Shown one piece after another: positions 22,048 through 33,103 of a stretch of DNA of 64,000 nucleotides. Below the pieces are notes generated by a model, which saw only the letters and a list, made by a program, of their open reading frames with translations, made no database searches and was not told the DNA's origin. The stretch is from Phytophthora sp. 'mugwort' (Eukaryota > Oomycota > Peronosporomycetes > Peronosporales > Peronosporaceae), in NCBI GenBank assembly GCA_033558025.1, contig JAUCEF010000013.1, positions 2,597,001 to 2,661,000 on the forward strand, read 5' to 3'. Both the position numbers and the translations under genes were made by a program. Position 1 is the stretch's first letter; every line of letters starts with the position of its first letter.

Positions 22048-22326
22048 GACTGTAGTTTTGTAGTGAAGGTCTCCCATCTCCCTTTATCCTAGCTCTCCCA
22101 AATACCGATGGCATCACAGTCTTTGGCTTTGATTCGCAAAGGCAGTCGCTGCGCTCCTGCGAGGAAAATATTCTAAGTTCGGCCCGCTACAGTGTTCGGC
22201 GCGCTGGAAAATTCGGCGCCGCGCCCGCCTCCGCAAATACCACACGACCCTGCTTCGTGGGCACCCCGCGGGGGTTTACTGTGGATACGCGCGCTCGCAA
22301 CCGGTTTCATCTGTTGGCCGTTTACG
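22048..22326 (+). repeat. Dispersed repeat family, copy 1
   Basis: About 280 bp, alignable by eye with the minus-strand copy at 42594-42872. Shared blocks include CTGTAGTTTTGTA, AAGGTCTCCC, CTAAGTTCGGCCCGCTACAG and GATACGCGCGCTCGCAA against its complement. Partial copies lie at 29145-29290, 43420-43636 and 55450-55505. Confidence 0.65.
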
Positions 22327-22336
22327 CCACCTGATA

Positions 22337-22819
22337 ATGGTGGGGCGTAAAACGACCAACGGAGGTGGCATCGCCAGGCCGCCCGGTAATATCGAAGCAA
22401 CCCGGACTCTGACTCACCCGAACATGTTAGTGCAGACCGACGCCCCCCCGCCCCCAATCCACCTCCACCCCGTCACTGTGTCCGGAGACAGCGAGGCGGC
22501 CCGGCCCCCATGTCGTCGTGATGGCGCTTCAGGAGACAGCGAGGTTATCAGCAGCAGTGATGCCGATTCCGAGGATCGACGGTTCCCTAGGCCGCAGCCG
22601 AAGAAGAAGAGGAAGATCAAGCGCATCGTCGGCGGCAGAGGACGGCACAGCGCCAAGCAGCGACGATTGATGTATCACGGCCGTGCCCTCCGTCCTCTCA
22701 GGCCTTCTACCAACTCGGCGTCCGAAGAAGAGGCGAGCAAGTCCGACTCAAGCGGGTTTATTGATACAGCCGAGGGAAACCTGGTTGCAGATGCCCTGCT
22801 CGTTAGGTACTTCACATAA
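22337..22819 (+). CDS. Hypothetical hydrophilic protein, uncertain
   Basis: Open for 160 residues from an ATG just after a dispersed repeat. Pro-, Ser- and Asp-rich with a basic cluster (PKKKRKIKR) that could act as a nuclear signal, then an acidic Ser-rich end. No domain recognised. It may be the low-complexity leader of the Mutator-like element that starts downstream, or chance. No intron or promoter evidence. Confidence 0.25.
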   Translation: MVGRKTTNGGGIARPPGNIEATRTLTHPNMLVQTDAPPPPIHLHPVTVSGDSEAARPPCRRDGASGDSEVISSSDADSEDRRFPRPQPKKKRKIKRIVGGRGRHSAKQRRLMYHGRALRPLRPSTNSASEEEASKSDSSGFIDTAEGNLVADALLVRYFT

Positions 22820-23149
22820 GCTCTATATATGGTGTTTATGAAAACAACTTACATACCGGTCGCTTTAAATGACAGTGACGTGCGCAGTTCAGCAAGCACT
22901 TCATCAAACCTTCATTTGGTAGTTACTAAGCTCTCAAAGACCTACGACATATTTTTGCGGTACGTTCAACGTGGGCATTTATTTTCGACATGACTATACA
23001 TCAAATTGGGTGCGTCCGTCGAGAGCGGGATATTCATCATATTGTATATCCTTCATAAACGCATATTATCAAATAGCGTTTTCGTTATTTCCAAGTATCT
23101 ACGTACCCTTAAACATATTTCACAACCCAACATCCGGCCAGTTGTTCAT
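22820..23149. other. No gene seen
   Basis: AT-rich spacer without a recognisable frame; a run of nine C follows at 23156-23164. Confidence 0.4.
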
Positions 23150-23429
23150 TCCAGACCCCCCCCCTCTCTTGGTATGTCACGAAAGCGCACGCTGCAGAAG
23201 CGCAACCAGCTCAGCGGAAGCGATGACGAACTAGTTGATGGTGGATGCTACGCATAACAATGAACGACGTTCGGTACGAGCTCTTTAAATTCATGTTCCA
23301 CGACATCTTCGGCCATGCACGTACTCGCTGTGTGTCCGCGTGTCCCTCTGTGATGATACTGACTTTGATTGTGCCTCTATTGTTTTTGGTGTGACTATAT
23401 GTTAGTATCTACATGCGCCTTCACAGGGA

Positions 23430-24055
23430 CAATACGTCGAGCATGTGCTACGAAGAATGAGAGTGACAGAAGCAGTTACCGCTTCCAAATGATTCAATCC
23501 AACCTGGGACGAGGTTCGAGTTATTATCGTCGAAGACGTTGGAGAGCTATCGCTGCTGCAGGCCGCCTTCCTAGTCACGCGGATTTTACTCTGTGTGTTC
23601 CACGTGGTAAAATGTGGTCAGCGAAATGGCGAATACATACAGAGAATACGTCGAGGATCACGACAAAGGTGGACGACGCTGTGCGCATGATGCTGAATGC
23701 CGCGACGGAGGCTCCTTATGGGACCGCTCGCAGAACCTGTACTATGTGGTGGACGGTAAGAAAATTACATTCGAAGAAGGCATTCCATCGAAGGCCACGA
23801 ACCCGTTTTACAAGTAGTTCCATGAGAACTGGCGAAATTGCATAGATGTGAGGGGTGGCTTTGTCGCGTAGACGTCCTTCATTTTGAGTACACTGCGAAC
23901 AACCGGTACGAACTGTTGTTAATGTATTTGTGGGTGGCTAAAAGCGGTAGTCCTGGTTCCGTCTTAATACTTAGGCTGGAGGCAGCATGGGGTCATTTGA
24001 CGGACGTGCTGAAGCTTACGATGATGCTGGGTGAGTATGTTGATACCGCTGGTAT
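23430..24055 (+). pseudogene. MULE 1 transposase, central part
   Basis: In changing frames the plus strand reads VRVIIVEDVGELSLLQAAFL and LLCVFHVVKC, the block around the second catalytic Asp of MULE/FAR1-type transposases; the Asp of 'vDKD' is gone here. It continues with VEDHDKGGRRCAHDAECRDG, then RVDVLHFEYTANNRYE and EAAWGHLTDVL, with LGEYVDT at the end, which fits the Glu-containing 'TNNxxE' region and what follows it. The piece stops where the pogo-like sequence begins. Confidence 0.6.
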
Positions 24056-24172
24056 TATTGGTTATAATATACACACGACGTGCAAGCCATTCGGGCAGTC
24101 CACTCCATGTAACGCACAACGTCCGGCACTTACGGTACTTCTCGACGAAAAATGAATTTATTTTGTGCAGTA

Positions 24173-25539
24173 TTATACAACGGCCTCGTCAGCAATAAAG
24201 TCTTCTCGGTCGAAATCTCTTTCCACACTGATCTCGCCGATGCTGTTGTCGACGAGCCCTAGCTCGCCGAGCCGCTTCATGACGTCGTCCATTATGGGTT
24301 CTGTGGGTAGAAACCTGGCACGTACGACACACTGTTGTGGGAATCTGTCTCCATGCAACACTCACCCAGCGACAAATTACTCGTCGAGTTGGTGCTTCAA
24401 GCTTGAACGCCACACCCGGACCTCGATGCAAAAGCTGCTACCGTAAATATTCTACCCATTGTGCACGCAGGCGAGATTTGAGTGGACCGTTCCACGTTGC
24501 ATCAGCGGGTTGGTAGACGGACGTAGCTCCGGGCGGCACCTTCATCAGCACTACGTTTAGCTCGCGAGCTCACTGGACGACTACGCAAAACCAATGCCCA
24601 GAGAAGTCATCCCACAGCAGATGTATGGGTTTCTGCATGATAGGTCGACCACTGAAGTGGTATCGAAGGAACTCAGTACATAAATAAGAATTCCACCAGC
24701 CCAAAATTAAAAACAATAATTAATTCGGTGCATTTTGAAAAATAAAAACATAACAGGATTAACCTTTTGTGTTGCCGTAGATGCGAATTTCGTCGCTCAC
24801 TGGGAAGCTTCATCGGCTTTCCGCACTGCCCTCTCAAACCCGTGGCGCAAGAAGAAGTTCTGCTCACACGTAGCAGGAGTTCTGCTCACACGTAGCAGGA
24901 ATTGATGACGGACTTGACTTGAGCACCAAAACGGTAAGTACTTTTTTCCGTTGCATCAGCGGGTTGGTAGACGGACGTAGCTCCGGGCGGCACCTTCATC
25001 AGCACTACGTTTAGCTCGCGAGCTCACTGGACGACTACGCAAAACCAATGCCCAGAGAAGTCATCCCACAGCAGATGTATGGGTTTCTGCATGATAGGTC
25101 GACCACTGAAGTGGTATCGAAGGAACTCAGTACATAAATAAGAATTCCACCAGCCCAAAATTAAAAACAATAATTAATTCGGTGCATTTTGAAAAATAAA
25201 AACATAACAGGATTAACCTTTTGTGTTGCCGTAGATGCGAATTTCGTCGCTCACTGGGAAGCTTCATCGGCTTTCCGCACTGCCCTCTCAAACCCGTGGC
25301 GCAAGAAGAAGTTCTGCTCACACGTAGCAGGAGTTCTGCTCACACGTAGCAGGAATTGATGACGGACTTGACTTGAGCACCAAAACGGTAAGTACTTTTT
25401 TCCTGTTGAGTCTGCTAGCAGCATTACGGATGCACGTTCCTTACTCTTACCGCCGCATTTGACACACATATTCTTCTTGCCAGTCCTGTGCAAGGTCTTC
25501 TTTGGTAGATACTAAAAGAAGCAGCTTCCATTACAGTTC
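24173..25539 (-). pseudogene. pogo-like transposase, DDE half, with internal duplication
   Basis: Reading down from 25539: YLPKKTLHRTGKK (after a stop), CVKCGGKSKERASVMLLADS, a catalytic block ending LLWDDFSGHW, then LNVVLMKVPPGATSVYQPAD and TWNGPLKSRLRAQWVEYL. The end is MDDVMKRLGELGLVD and EISVERDFDREDF near 24300-24173. These are the blocks of pogo/Tigger DDE transposases. A 454-bp section (24496-24949) that includes the WDD block is repeated exactly at 24950-25403. With the N-terminal half at 27202-27881 it makes one gene split by the Tc1-like element. Confidence 0.7.
24496..25403. repeat. Exact tandem duplication, 2 x 454 bp
   Basis: 24496-24949 and 24950-25403 show no difference that I can find. 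Each unit also contains a 22-bp tandem pair (AGTTCTGCTCACACGTAGCA plus GG) at 24856-24899 and the matching place in the second unit. Confidence 0.9.
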
Positions 25540-27200
25540 AGTGGGTACAGATGTCTACGTCCAATAGCTGCTCAAAAGAAAAGATCTAAAATCTCGGTGT
25601 GCACAAATCATCCAATGAAAAGTTTCTGTGTGCTGGAAAGCTCTCCGTTTGACGAATCAAATGATGCCTTCGCTTTCGCGAAATGTGGAATAGTTCAGCC
25701 GTTTGTGACCCAAATACTCGCATTCCCCAAAATGATGACTCAAAAAGTCAACGTCCAGCGCCATTCATTGCAGTTTTTGACATGGGCAAGGCGAGGTAAG
25801 CAATGCTAGCGCGCGTACATCATGCATACAGATCTATCCATCGTCTATGCTGATTAGGGCGGAGCATTCGCATCGACTGCGCGATCTGTGTGTTACGAAA
25901 CGTCGGGAAGGGCTTACCTTCCGAGCCATTGCCGACCAGCTCAAACTCCACGTCTCAAGTGTGAAGACCATCGTCGCCAATGCAAAGCGCAACGGCCACA
26001 CGCATTCCCTTCCACGATCTGGTCGTACTCGCAAGACTGGTGTCCGCGACGACCGCAACATCGTCCGCAAGGCAAAAACAAATCGGCGCCTCAGAGCCGA
26101 AAAGCTTGCTACGATGGTTAAAGAAGAGCATAATCTCACCATTTCGAAGCAGACCGTGCTTAATCGCATTAAAGAGGAGGGCTTTAATGGCCGGGAAGCT
26201 CGTAAAAAGCCATATCTGAGCAAATAAAACATGAAGGCTCGCTTGGCCTATGCAGGAGCGATGTTGGAGTACACGGACGACGACTGGAAGAACGTCATCT
26301 TCAGTGCGAGTCGTCTATGTGGTTGACGGGAACTGCTGGGCGCGTGTACGTCTGGCGCAAACCTGGTGAAGAGTTTAATAGCGAGTGCTGGTTCCTACCT
26401 TTAAGTCTGGGAGGCAGACGCTGATGGTATGGGGGTGCATCACCTACCAAGGTGTCGGAGCACTTCATTTGTGTGACGAAAATATTACTGGTGCATACTA
26501 CAACACGATTTTGGATAAAAATCTAGATGCAACTGTTGCTGTCCTCGACGTTGAAGACGACTACAAGTTCGAACAGGAGGGCGCACCCGGCCATCGCTCA
26601 CACCTCGTCAAACACTACCTCACCGAGAAGAAGATTGAACTTCTGGAGCATCCTGCTCAGAGCCCAGATCTCAATCCAATTGAGAATCTCTGGGCTCATG
26701 TGAAGCAAGAGCTCCATTAATCTTCTGCGTCAAGCATCGATTATCTAAAAGAGAAGATCGAAGACATTTCGTATGATATTGAGCCTGACAGAGTTCAGAA
26801 GTTGTATCATTCGATGCCAAAAAGGTTGCTGCAAGTGCAGAAAAATCGTGGTGGCCATACGAAGTACTAACATTGCTAATGTAGCAGCAAACGGTAACGA
26901 CAAACCCGCAAGACTCCCCCATTAGGAGAAGAATAAGTTCTTTCAATGAAGGTTTCAAGCTTTCCTGTACGGTTTCCGTTTTTGACGTTGACTTTTTTTC
27001 ACTGGTTTGCAGTTCAAGAGTTTTAGACGGTCATATATTTTTTTTACTTCTTACTCAATCGCACCGAGGTTTACCAATTGAAAGCTCTCATTAAACGCTT
27101 TGATTCAGTTCCGCTTGCGTCGCATTAGCTGATAGCAAATAAATTTTGTGTGATAAAACATTTCCATGATGGCCTTGGACTTAGGGTTTCTGTACCCACT
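25540..27200 (+). mobile_element. Tc1-like element with terminal inverted repeats
   Basis: 1.66 kb, the usual size for Tc1. The left end begins AGTGGGTACAGATGTC and continues TACGTCCAA; the right end, read on the minus strand, begins AGTGGGTACAGAAACC and continues TAAGTCCAA. One decayed transposase lies between. A TA duplication is not intact at the ends as read. It lies inside the pogo-like gene. Confidence 0.75.
25847..26870 (+). pseudogene. Tc1-like transposase
   Basis: Cut-and-paste transposase of the Tc1 family. Residues 1-126 are open: a helix-turn-helix (LTFRAIADQLKLHVSSVKTI) and a second paired-like helix region (TISKQTVLNRIKEEGFNG). After a stop at 26225 the DDE domain starts NMKARLAYAGAML. 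The first catalytic Asp region (expected FSDESSF) is destroyed by small deletions near 26306. The second reads FEQEGAPGH, with Glu in place of the catalytic Asp. The third, SPDLNPIENLW, keeps its Glu. The end is DRVQKLYHSMPKRL, stopping at 26868-26870. Two lost catalytic residues mean it cannot work. Confidence 0.8.
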
Positions 27201-27201
27201 A

Positions 27202-27881
27202 CATAAATAAAATGTTACTAGTGAGAACAAAGCACGTTACCACAAATAAGAAAAACACCTGTCTGATCGTGTGTGTATCACAGACACACCAAGTTCAGCT
27301 GCTTTCACCTTCACCTTGGCTGCAAACTCGGCACCAACTATCTCCAGCTCTGGTGGGCTCACTTGACCTTGGCGCGTACGTGATCTTAGCCAAAGTTAGT
27401 GGCGCTGTTTGAAGCCCCGGTGCCTCGAGGGGGAGCCTCTAAAGAGCGGCAGGTTCATCCTCTTACTGAGATCAATAGCCTTGAGTCACAGCATCAGCGA
27501 CGTTACCGGAACATCCTCGCCACGTAGGTCAACCATTTTACAAGCTCATTTTCAGCAGATGCACCTAAAATAGTCGATGTTCCCAGCGCACAAGCCTTCA
27601 TCTTGCTAGCACCACCTGGACGCCTGCAGTGCTCTTTCATTGCACCGAAATTGAGCACCCAGCAAAAAATTAGAACCCTTCTACCAGGATACTATTTTTT
27701 CGCTAAGGTTAGGAAAGTAAGTTTTGATCGTATTACGAACATTTCGCCGTTTTTTGTGCTCAACGGCCTCTCTCTTTAGCGCAGCGGTGTACGAGTTCGA
27801 GGTGTGCTTCTTCATCGTCGTGCCATCTCCATGTAGTCGAGGCCTTCCCAGGGGAGACGGTCTGGTAACTTCAGCCATCAA
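27202..27881 (-). pseudogene. pogo-like transposase, N-terminal half
   Basis: From 27881 the minus strand reads TSNSYTAALKREAVEHKKRR then TIKTYFPNLS, the family leader. In shifted frames it continues with RRPGGASKMKACALGTSTIL, ENELVKWLTYV, VPVTSLML and LKAIDLSKRMNLP (CENP-B-type DNA-binding part). It ends with SPPELEIVGAEFAAKVK and DQTGVFF near 27240, the first catalytic region of the DDE domain. The catalytic half continues beyond the Tc1-like insertion at 25539. Confidence 0.65.
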
Positions 27882-28076
27882 GCTTAAAATGCTATATGAT
27901 TAAAAATGATTAAGTTGCTCCTGGGATATTGCAAAGTTGAAATGCTTGGTCATCGTGACCTGTATCTCATAACAGAGAAATGCATGCTCGCCAAGACTCT
28001 CGGCAACTATTGGCTTATCGATGCCTGTATCTCTTATGCAGGTGTATCTCATAACAAATAATAGTTCGTACGCTAA

Positions 28077-28620
28077 AGTTCTTGCAATCCGTTGCTGAGT
28101 TGGAGTACGCAAACAAAATGACGGCCGTTGGATACATGCGCTATGCTGGAGCCGACGCCGAATTGCACAAACTATCAAAAGAGGTCAGCCCAGACACGTA
28201 TGAATTGGTGGAGAAGCCGTATCGCGTTGCCAACGATAGCAAGACGCAGTACACGACATACATAGGCTCGATATACAGCCGTACGTTATTGAGATGGTTC
28301 CGATGGTAGACGCAATCCGCAACTGCTATTTTGATGCTAGGGTACGTACGTTGACATGTTATACCAGATGGACAATGGGTGGTCGCTAAATGTTGGTAAC
28401 TCTATATGTATTGTTCGTATATATTCAAGAAGACGGAGCTGTTGCCTTACTGGCATGCTATCTACTGACGCCTGCATGCCGGCAAAAACATCACGACGAT
28501 AGCGCATATTTACCCCTTCGTATGACCCCGCCATGCCACCTGAGCCTTCCAGTCGAAGAGGACGAAAGCGATGACGCTACATATGGATCGTTTCGCATCC
28601 GTGATTCTACTTGAAGTCGA
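28077..28620 (+). pseudogene. MULE 1 transposase, C-terminal part with SWIM remnant
   Basis: FLQSVAELEYANKMTAVGYM follows directly, in family order, the part that ends at 24055. Then come LSKEVSPDTYELVEKPYRV and QYTTY. Near 28440 LLPYWHAIYxRLHAGKN corresponds to the 'LPCRHAxY' end of the SWIM zinc finger, with the Cys replaced. The SWIM domain binds DNA in these transposases. Confidence 0.6.
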
Positions 28621-29144
28621 CGCGTCATAAAGAGCTCAACACAACCCATAAATCTCGCACATCGCATGCCGTTGCAACGCACATTGTCGAAACCATGACC
28701 GCAAGGGAACACCGCTGTCCATTCAAATATTGGAAGATCTCAAGCGTTTTGAAGCTATTATAACGAATGGAGAGGCGCCTTTCGTATGACAAATCACCGT
28801 ATGGTCCGATCAACTACCCGACTTCACCGCTCTCGCAAGTCTCGGATGACACTGGTGTCTCATTGATAATGCTTGCTGATATGACTGTCTTTTCACACGA
28901 TAGTGATAGAGAGCGCAACTTGCAGCAAACATTGCGGAAACAGACGGTTTTAATACCAGCGTCGTGGGTACGGCGACTCGGCTGCAAAGGCACATGAGTC
29001 AAGTGACTCAATGTACTAGTTACACGACAAGTCACACAGCAGGTGTGACACAAAGCTCGAGTCACGGTTGAATACCAAATGGATCGTATATGAAACTGAT
29101 GAGGAATGGAACGGATTTTCGGGCGGGTTCACCCCCAGACACTC
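28621..29144. other. No gene seen
   Basis: Presumably the 3' part of MULE 1 or its flank. No frame supported. Confidence 0.35.
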
Positions 29145-29290
29145 CGCAGAAGAAAATCAATCTCTGGAGACGGCACGGGTCTGTTCGCTGATGGGCTCGT
29201 CGCTCCGCCCGCCTTCGCAAATACCGAGCGGCCCTGCTTCGCGGGCACCCCGCTCGGATTTGCTACGGATACGCTACTCACATCCGCTCT
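29145..29290 (+). repeat. Dispersed repeat family, partial copy 2
   Basis: CCGCCTTCGCAAATACC, GGCCCTGCTTCGCGGGCACC and GGATACG align with the copy at 22048-22326. The left part is more diverged. Confidence 0.55.
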
Positions 29291-30840
29291 CTTCGGAAAC
29301 ATATATTTTCATTAAACAACTGTTCTTTTTCGTGATCAGGTCCGAATACGATAGTCACTCTATCGACGGACTAATGTTTGTAACGACACTACAGAAAATT
29401 AAAGCCGCGTAATCACCTGATTAAGGAGGCGGTGTCGTTCACGGACCGTGCAGAAACGAAACTAGTGACGCCCTACGTTTTTCGTATCGAAAAGAACAAC
29501 AAAACAGAGGCCGTCAAGATACGAAAAGGTCAGAAGCAAAACGTGAATGCTGAGTCTCGGAAGGAGGCAAGCAGTTCGCGCAGGGAACAGTGTTGTCGGC
29601 TACAATGATCAGCGGAATGTTACCAGACTGTTGAAGTCAACGTACCGGTACGAATCTGTATACCCAACTTTGCCACAAACGTCGTGGGACCCAGGAAGCA
29701 AGCCGCAGCAGGATTGGGTCCACCCAGTAAGAGGTTCGGCAGCATCAAGATTTGTTTTCACTGAACAAAAACTGATGTTGAATGATTTTAAATAGTCTCT
29801 ACCAGATCTGAAATTAACTGTGTTATTCGTACCCCAAGGTTGGAGTCATCATCGAAGACTAAAGTGCAAGTTGCGGTAGAATACCACGGCTTCATGGATA
29901 AATTAATGGAAATATCGGATGCGATCGAGTGGATGGCCGTTACGGTACTCAACCGACTCAGAATCCTAGTGGCCTGGATGTGTATGCCGAACTAGATAAA
30001 GAGAGAGCTACCGTCATGTGCAGAAAGTGATATTGCGAATGTCCCGCGACCCATCGAAATGATTTCCAGCAATTCCAAGTTGCTCTTGAGGGATGATATA
30101 TGGTTCAACGACGACTGAATGATGCATGCAATGACGATTCTCCAAGAAGAACATGGATTTATTGGAATTATTTCGCCTGACTTCAGCTGAAGTTGAGCAC
30201 TGCAAGGCAACACAAGGTCATCATCGGCTCTAATCAGTATCCGGAACAGAGCAACCATGTGCTGCTGCCAACAAAAATACTGTTGTGGCGCCGTCTTCGA
30301 CTTGAAGTCCAAACCAAAAACGATAACACTTTTCGATCCCTAGCAAACGTCGAAGCAGTTCGACAGAGGTGAAGGCATTGTCAAGATACTGTTCCAAGAT
30401 ATGGCAGCCAGTATGGATTTGAAACGAAAGGTGACGAAGCTCTACCGAGGGCTACAGCTGAGAGAAACTATCGTAAAGGACAAGCTGACACTGTTGCCGC
30501 ATATGCATCACTGCGGCGTTGACAAACTGCGGGCTCACACTCGTCAGCACGACCTGGTTCACAGTTTGACCTGGCTGCGGAACGAAACTGCGGCCTGCAT
30601 CAGGACGACACTGAACGTGCTCTTGTTGAACTGGATGTCACATCCCGCGATTAAAGTTGAAGACCGATTCCCGACGATCACAAGTGATTATTGCGCCGCG
30701 CGAAGGCATCTATCACCTTCAGGTCCTTGCCTTGTTCAGCACTCATCAACCACTTTTCTAATCAGCGGCGATGTTTCCACCAACATCCACAGGGGCAGGT
30801 CGTGTTGGAGGGGACATAACAATCGCCCTCACAAATAACT
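29291..30840. other. No gene supported
   Basis: A few short frames (for example 30401-30838 on the plus strand, 145 residues) show no recognisable domain. Probably old repeat DNA. Confidence 0.35.
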
Positions 30841-30992
30841 TGTTAATTAAATGGAATATCTTGGACTGGGAGGGAATGCGGGCCTCCGCGCTAGTTGCCT
30901 TTCTACCATCACGCTGGATAGAACCCGATGGGTTCCATCCTATTGTCAACGACGAGCGATCGCTGTCATCTCGAAGCACGCTATTTCTAACA
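30841..30992 (-). repeat. 3' LTR of copia 1
   Basis: Begins TGTTAATTAA and ends TTTCTAACA on the plus strand, giving TGTTA/TAACA inverted ends. Clearly related to 37845-38025 through ATGCGGGCNTCCGCGCT, AGTTGCCTTTCTA and GCTATTTCTAACA. Confidence 0.75.
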
Positions 30993-31009
30993 CGCCCGCT
31001 CCGAAGACA

Positions 31010-33103
31010 GCTCCTTTGAAATATGATTCTTGGTCATGCTGAACATGGCCTTCAACGCCTTGAGGCGGTCGCTCGCTAGTGGCTTTGTCATCATGTCCGA
31101 CGGGTTCACGTCGATCCCCGCCTTCCATCGGTCCACGGCCTTCTTCACGCACTGATCCTTAACATAGTGTCAGCGCAACGCGATGTGCCGCGTTCGCCAA
31201 AATTTAAGTCGGGTTCGTGGCCATCCCGAACGCGGCTTGGTTGTCGAGAGGAAATTTAGTTGCCATATTCAAAAAGATTTAATCAGTACGTTTCGCAGGC
31301 CTGGACCTTCCATGCAAGCCTCACACGCGGCTACATATACTCCGCCTTAGCGGTATACTGACCTATAATGCTCTGACGTCGTGATGCCCAACGAAACAGC
31401 ATCTCCGGCCATGCAATGCACGTAGCCAGCCACACTCATCCTCGTGTTTGGGTCGTTGCTCCAATAAGCTCACAAAATCCATCGATGATGAGTGCTCCAC
31501 CCTCTTGGGCTGCTGCGTCTCTCGAATAGACAATTCCTAAGCTTTTCGTACCGACCAAGTACCGCAAACCTCACTTTGACGCGTCAGTGTGCTGCTGCGT
31601 CGGGCTCTGCACGTATCCACTTAGTCGCCCAACCACGTAAGCGAAATCGGGTCTGATTCACGTCACCAAGTACATAAGTGATCCGATGAGCTCACGATAC
31701 GGGAACACCTTGCCGTAAGTTCGCACCCGCTTCCGCCAGGCAGTATCCGTATCATTCACAGTGAGTCTCATCTTACTCTCCATCGGGATCCTGCTTGCAC
31801 GTGCGTCAGAAAAGTCAAAACGCTCAAGACTTTCTTCAAAGTACTTAGTCTGGTGAATCTTGATCGACGTGTCATTCTGCGCATTATTTCAAGTCCAAGT
31901 AGGCGTTGAGGAGGCAGTGGTCCTTCAAGTTGTAGTCATCATCCAACTTCTGGAACATCTTCTCCGTGAAGACAACGTTCTAGCACAAAGGATATCGTCC
32001 ACGTCCAGCAGGATTATGGCGAACTCGCCATCGCGATCGTAGGAGTACAAGCACGCCTCGGTAGCACATCGCTTGAATCGATAGCGTAAGAACCAGGCAT
32101 TCGTCTCCACTCAAGACCGGACTGTTTAATACCATAGAGTTCTTTATAAAGCACTTAAACCATGCCATTTACATACGTGGACAACCTTAGAGTGATTCCA
32201 GGTATTGCCTTATCGCCAGCAAGGCGTTGAGGTAAATTTTGTTGATGTCTTCATGAAATGGGCAGGAAAAACAGTTGACATGCTGCAATGATCAGTCTAA
32301 ACGTTTTCACGCGTGCAACAGGACTACAGGTCTCGTCATATTAATAACCGGACGCTGTTTGTCGCTGTGAGCCACAACCCGCGCTCGGAAGCGCACGACG
32401 TAGCCCAAATGATCTATCTTGACGTCGTAGACACACTGGTCTAGATGGCCTTCGTGCTCGTCGGTATCGCGCCCTTCGGAATCATTCCAAGCACGCCCTT
32501 GGCTTCATCGCATCCATCTCATCATCGTAGTCAGCGAACTTCGACCGCATAGCATCGCGATAATTTCTGAGAATCTTGAAATCGCTCGCGCGAATGCCAG
32601 CTTTTGCCGCGTCTGTCTGCATGCATCACCTTGAAAGCAGTTTGCCACGAAGTCATCCAAACGTGGTGGTTTGTGCCGCTCGTGGTACTGGCGAAGCCCT
32701 GGGCGTCTGCACCGGCTGCGGGTCCTCTTTAGTTCTCTTGCGCTGTCGGGTCCGTCGGACCTCGATACTTCTGTGGCCAATCAGTTGCTCCGTAGCCACA
32801 ATCAATGCACCTGCATTGCATGCATCGGTTTCGCGTGCGTTGCTCGGATCAAGAAACAGTCGTCTTGTCGTCGCGTTGTGATCTTCTATCTCCCCAACTA
32901 AGTCCGTTACATGGCAAACATTTGCTGCGATATCTTCATCAAGGTCAAGTCCATGTTCACAGTCATCATCTGTTGCATCGTCTGTGCTAAGTTTGGCTGC
33001 ATCATGTTCACTCTCACTGTCAGCGCCATGTTTATCGTCGTCCAATTCTTCGTCGCCATTGGACACAGCTTCATTCGCTTGCAATAGATTGTGCAGCACT
33101 ATC
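31010..33103 (-). pseudogene. Copia 1 pol, hinge to RNase H
   Basis: From 33103 down: an acidic hinge (NGDEELDDDKHGADSESEHD) ending in a basic patch, then RT remnants near 32540-31900. ACLYSYDRDGEFAIILLDVD then DILCA is the catalytic RT box; YVDD has become DVDD. RNase H remnants follow near 31600-31350, and the typical C-terminal 'TKPL..RL' end (TKPLASDRLKALKAM) lies near 31085-31030. Many stops and frameshifts. Confidence 0.65.

Larger units (their letters stand above)
23150..28620 (+). mobile_element. Mutator-like element (MULE 1), split by a nested pogo-like element
   Basis: Two plus-strand MULE transposase pieces (23430-24055 and 28077-28620) are consecutive parts of one protein. Between them lies 4 kb of minus-strand pogo-like sequence that itself contains a Tc1-like element. 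A MULE leader fragment may begin near 23160 (SRKRTLQKRNQLSGSDDELV). Confidence 0.65.

Noticed and set aside
22048..29290. Dispersed repeats as terminal inverted repeats of MULE 1
   Set aside because: The copies on both sides of MULE 1 have the same orientation, not inverted, so they do not bracket it as terminal repeats.
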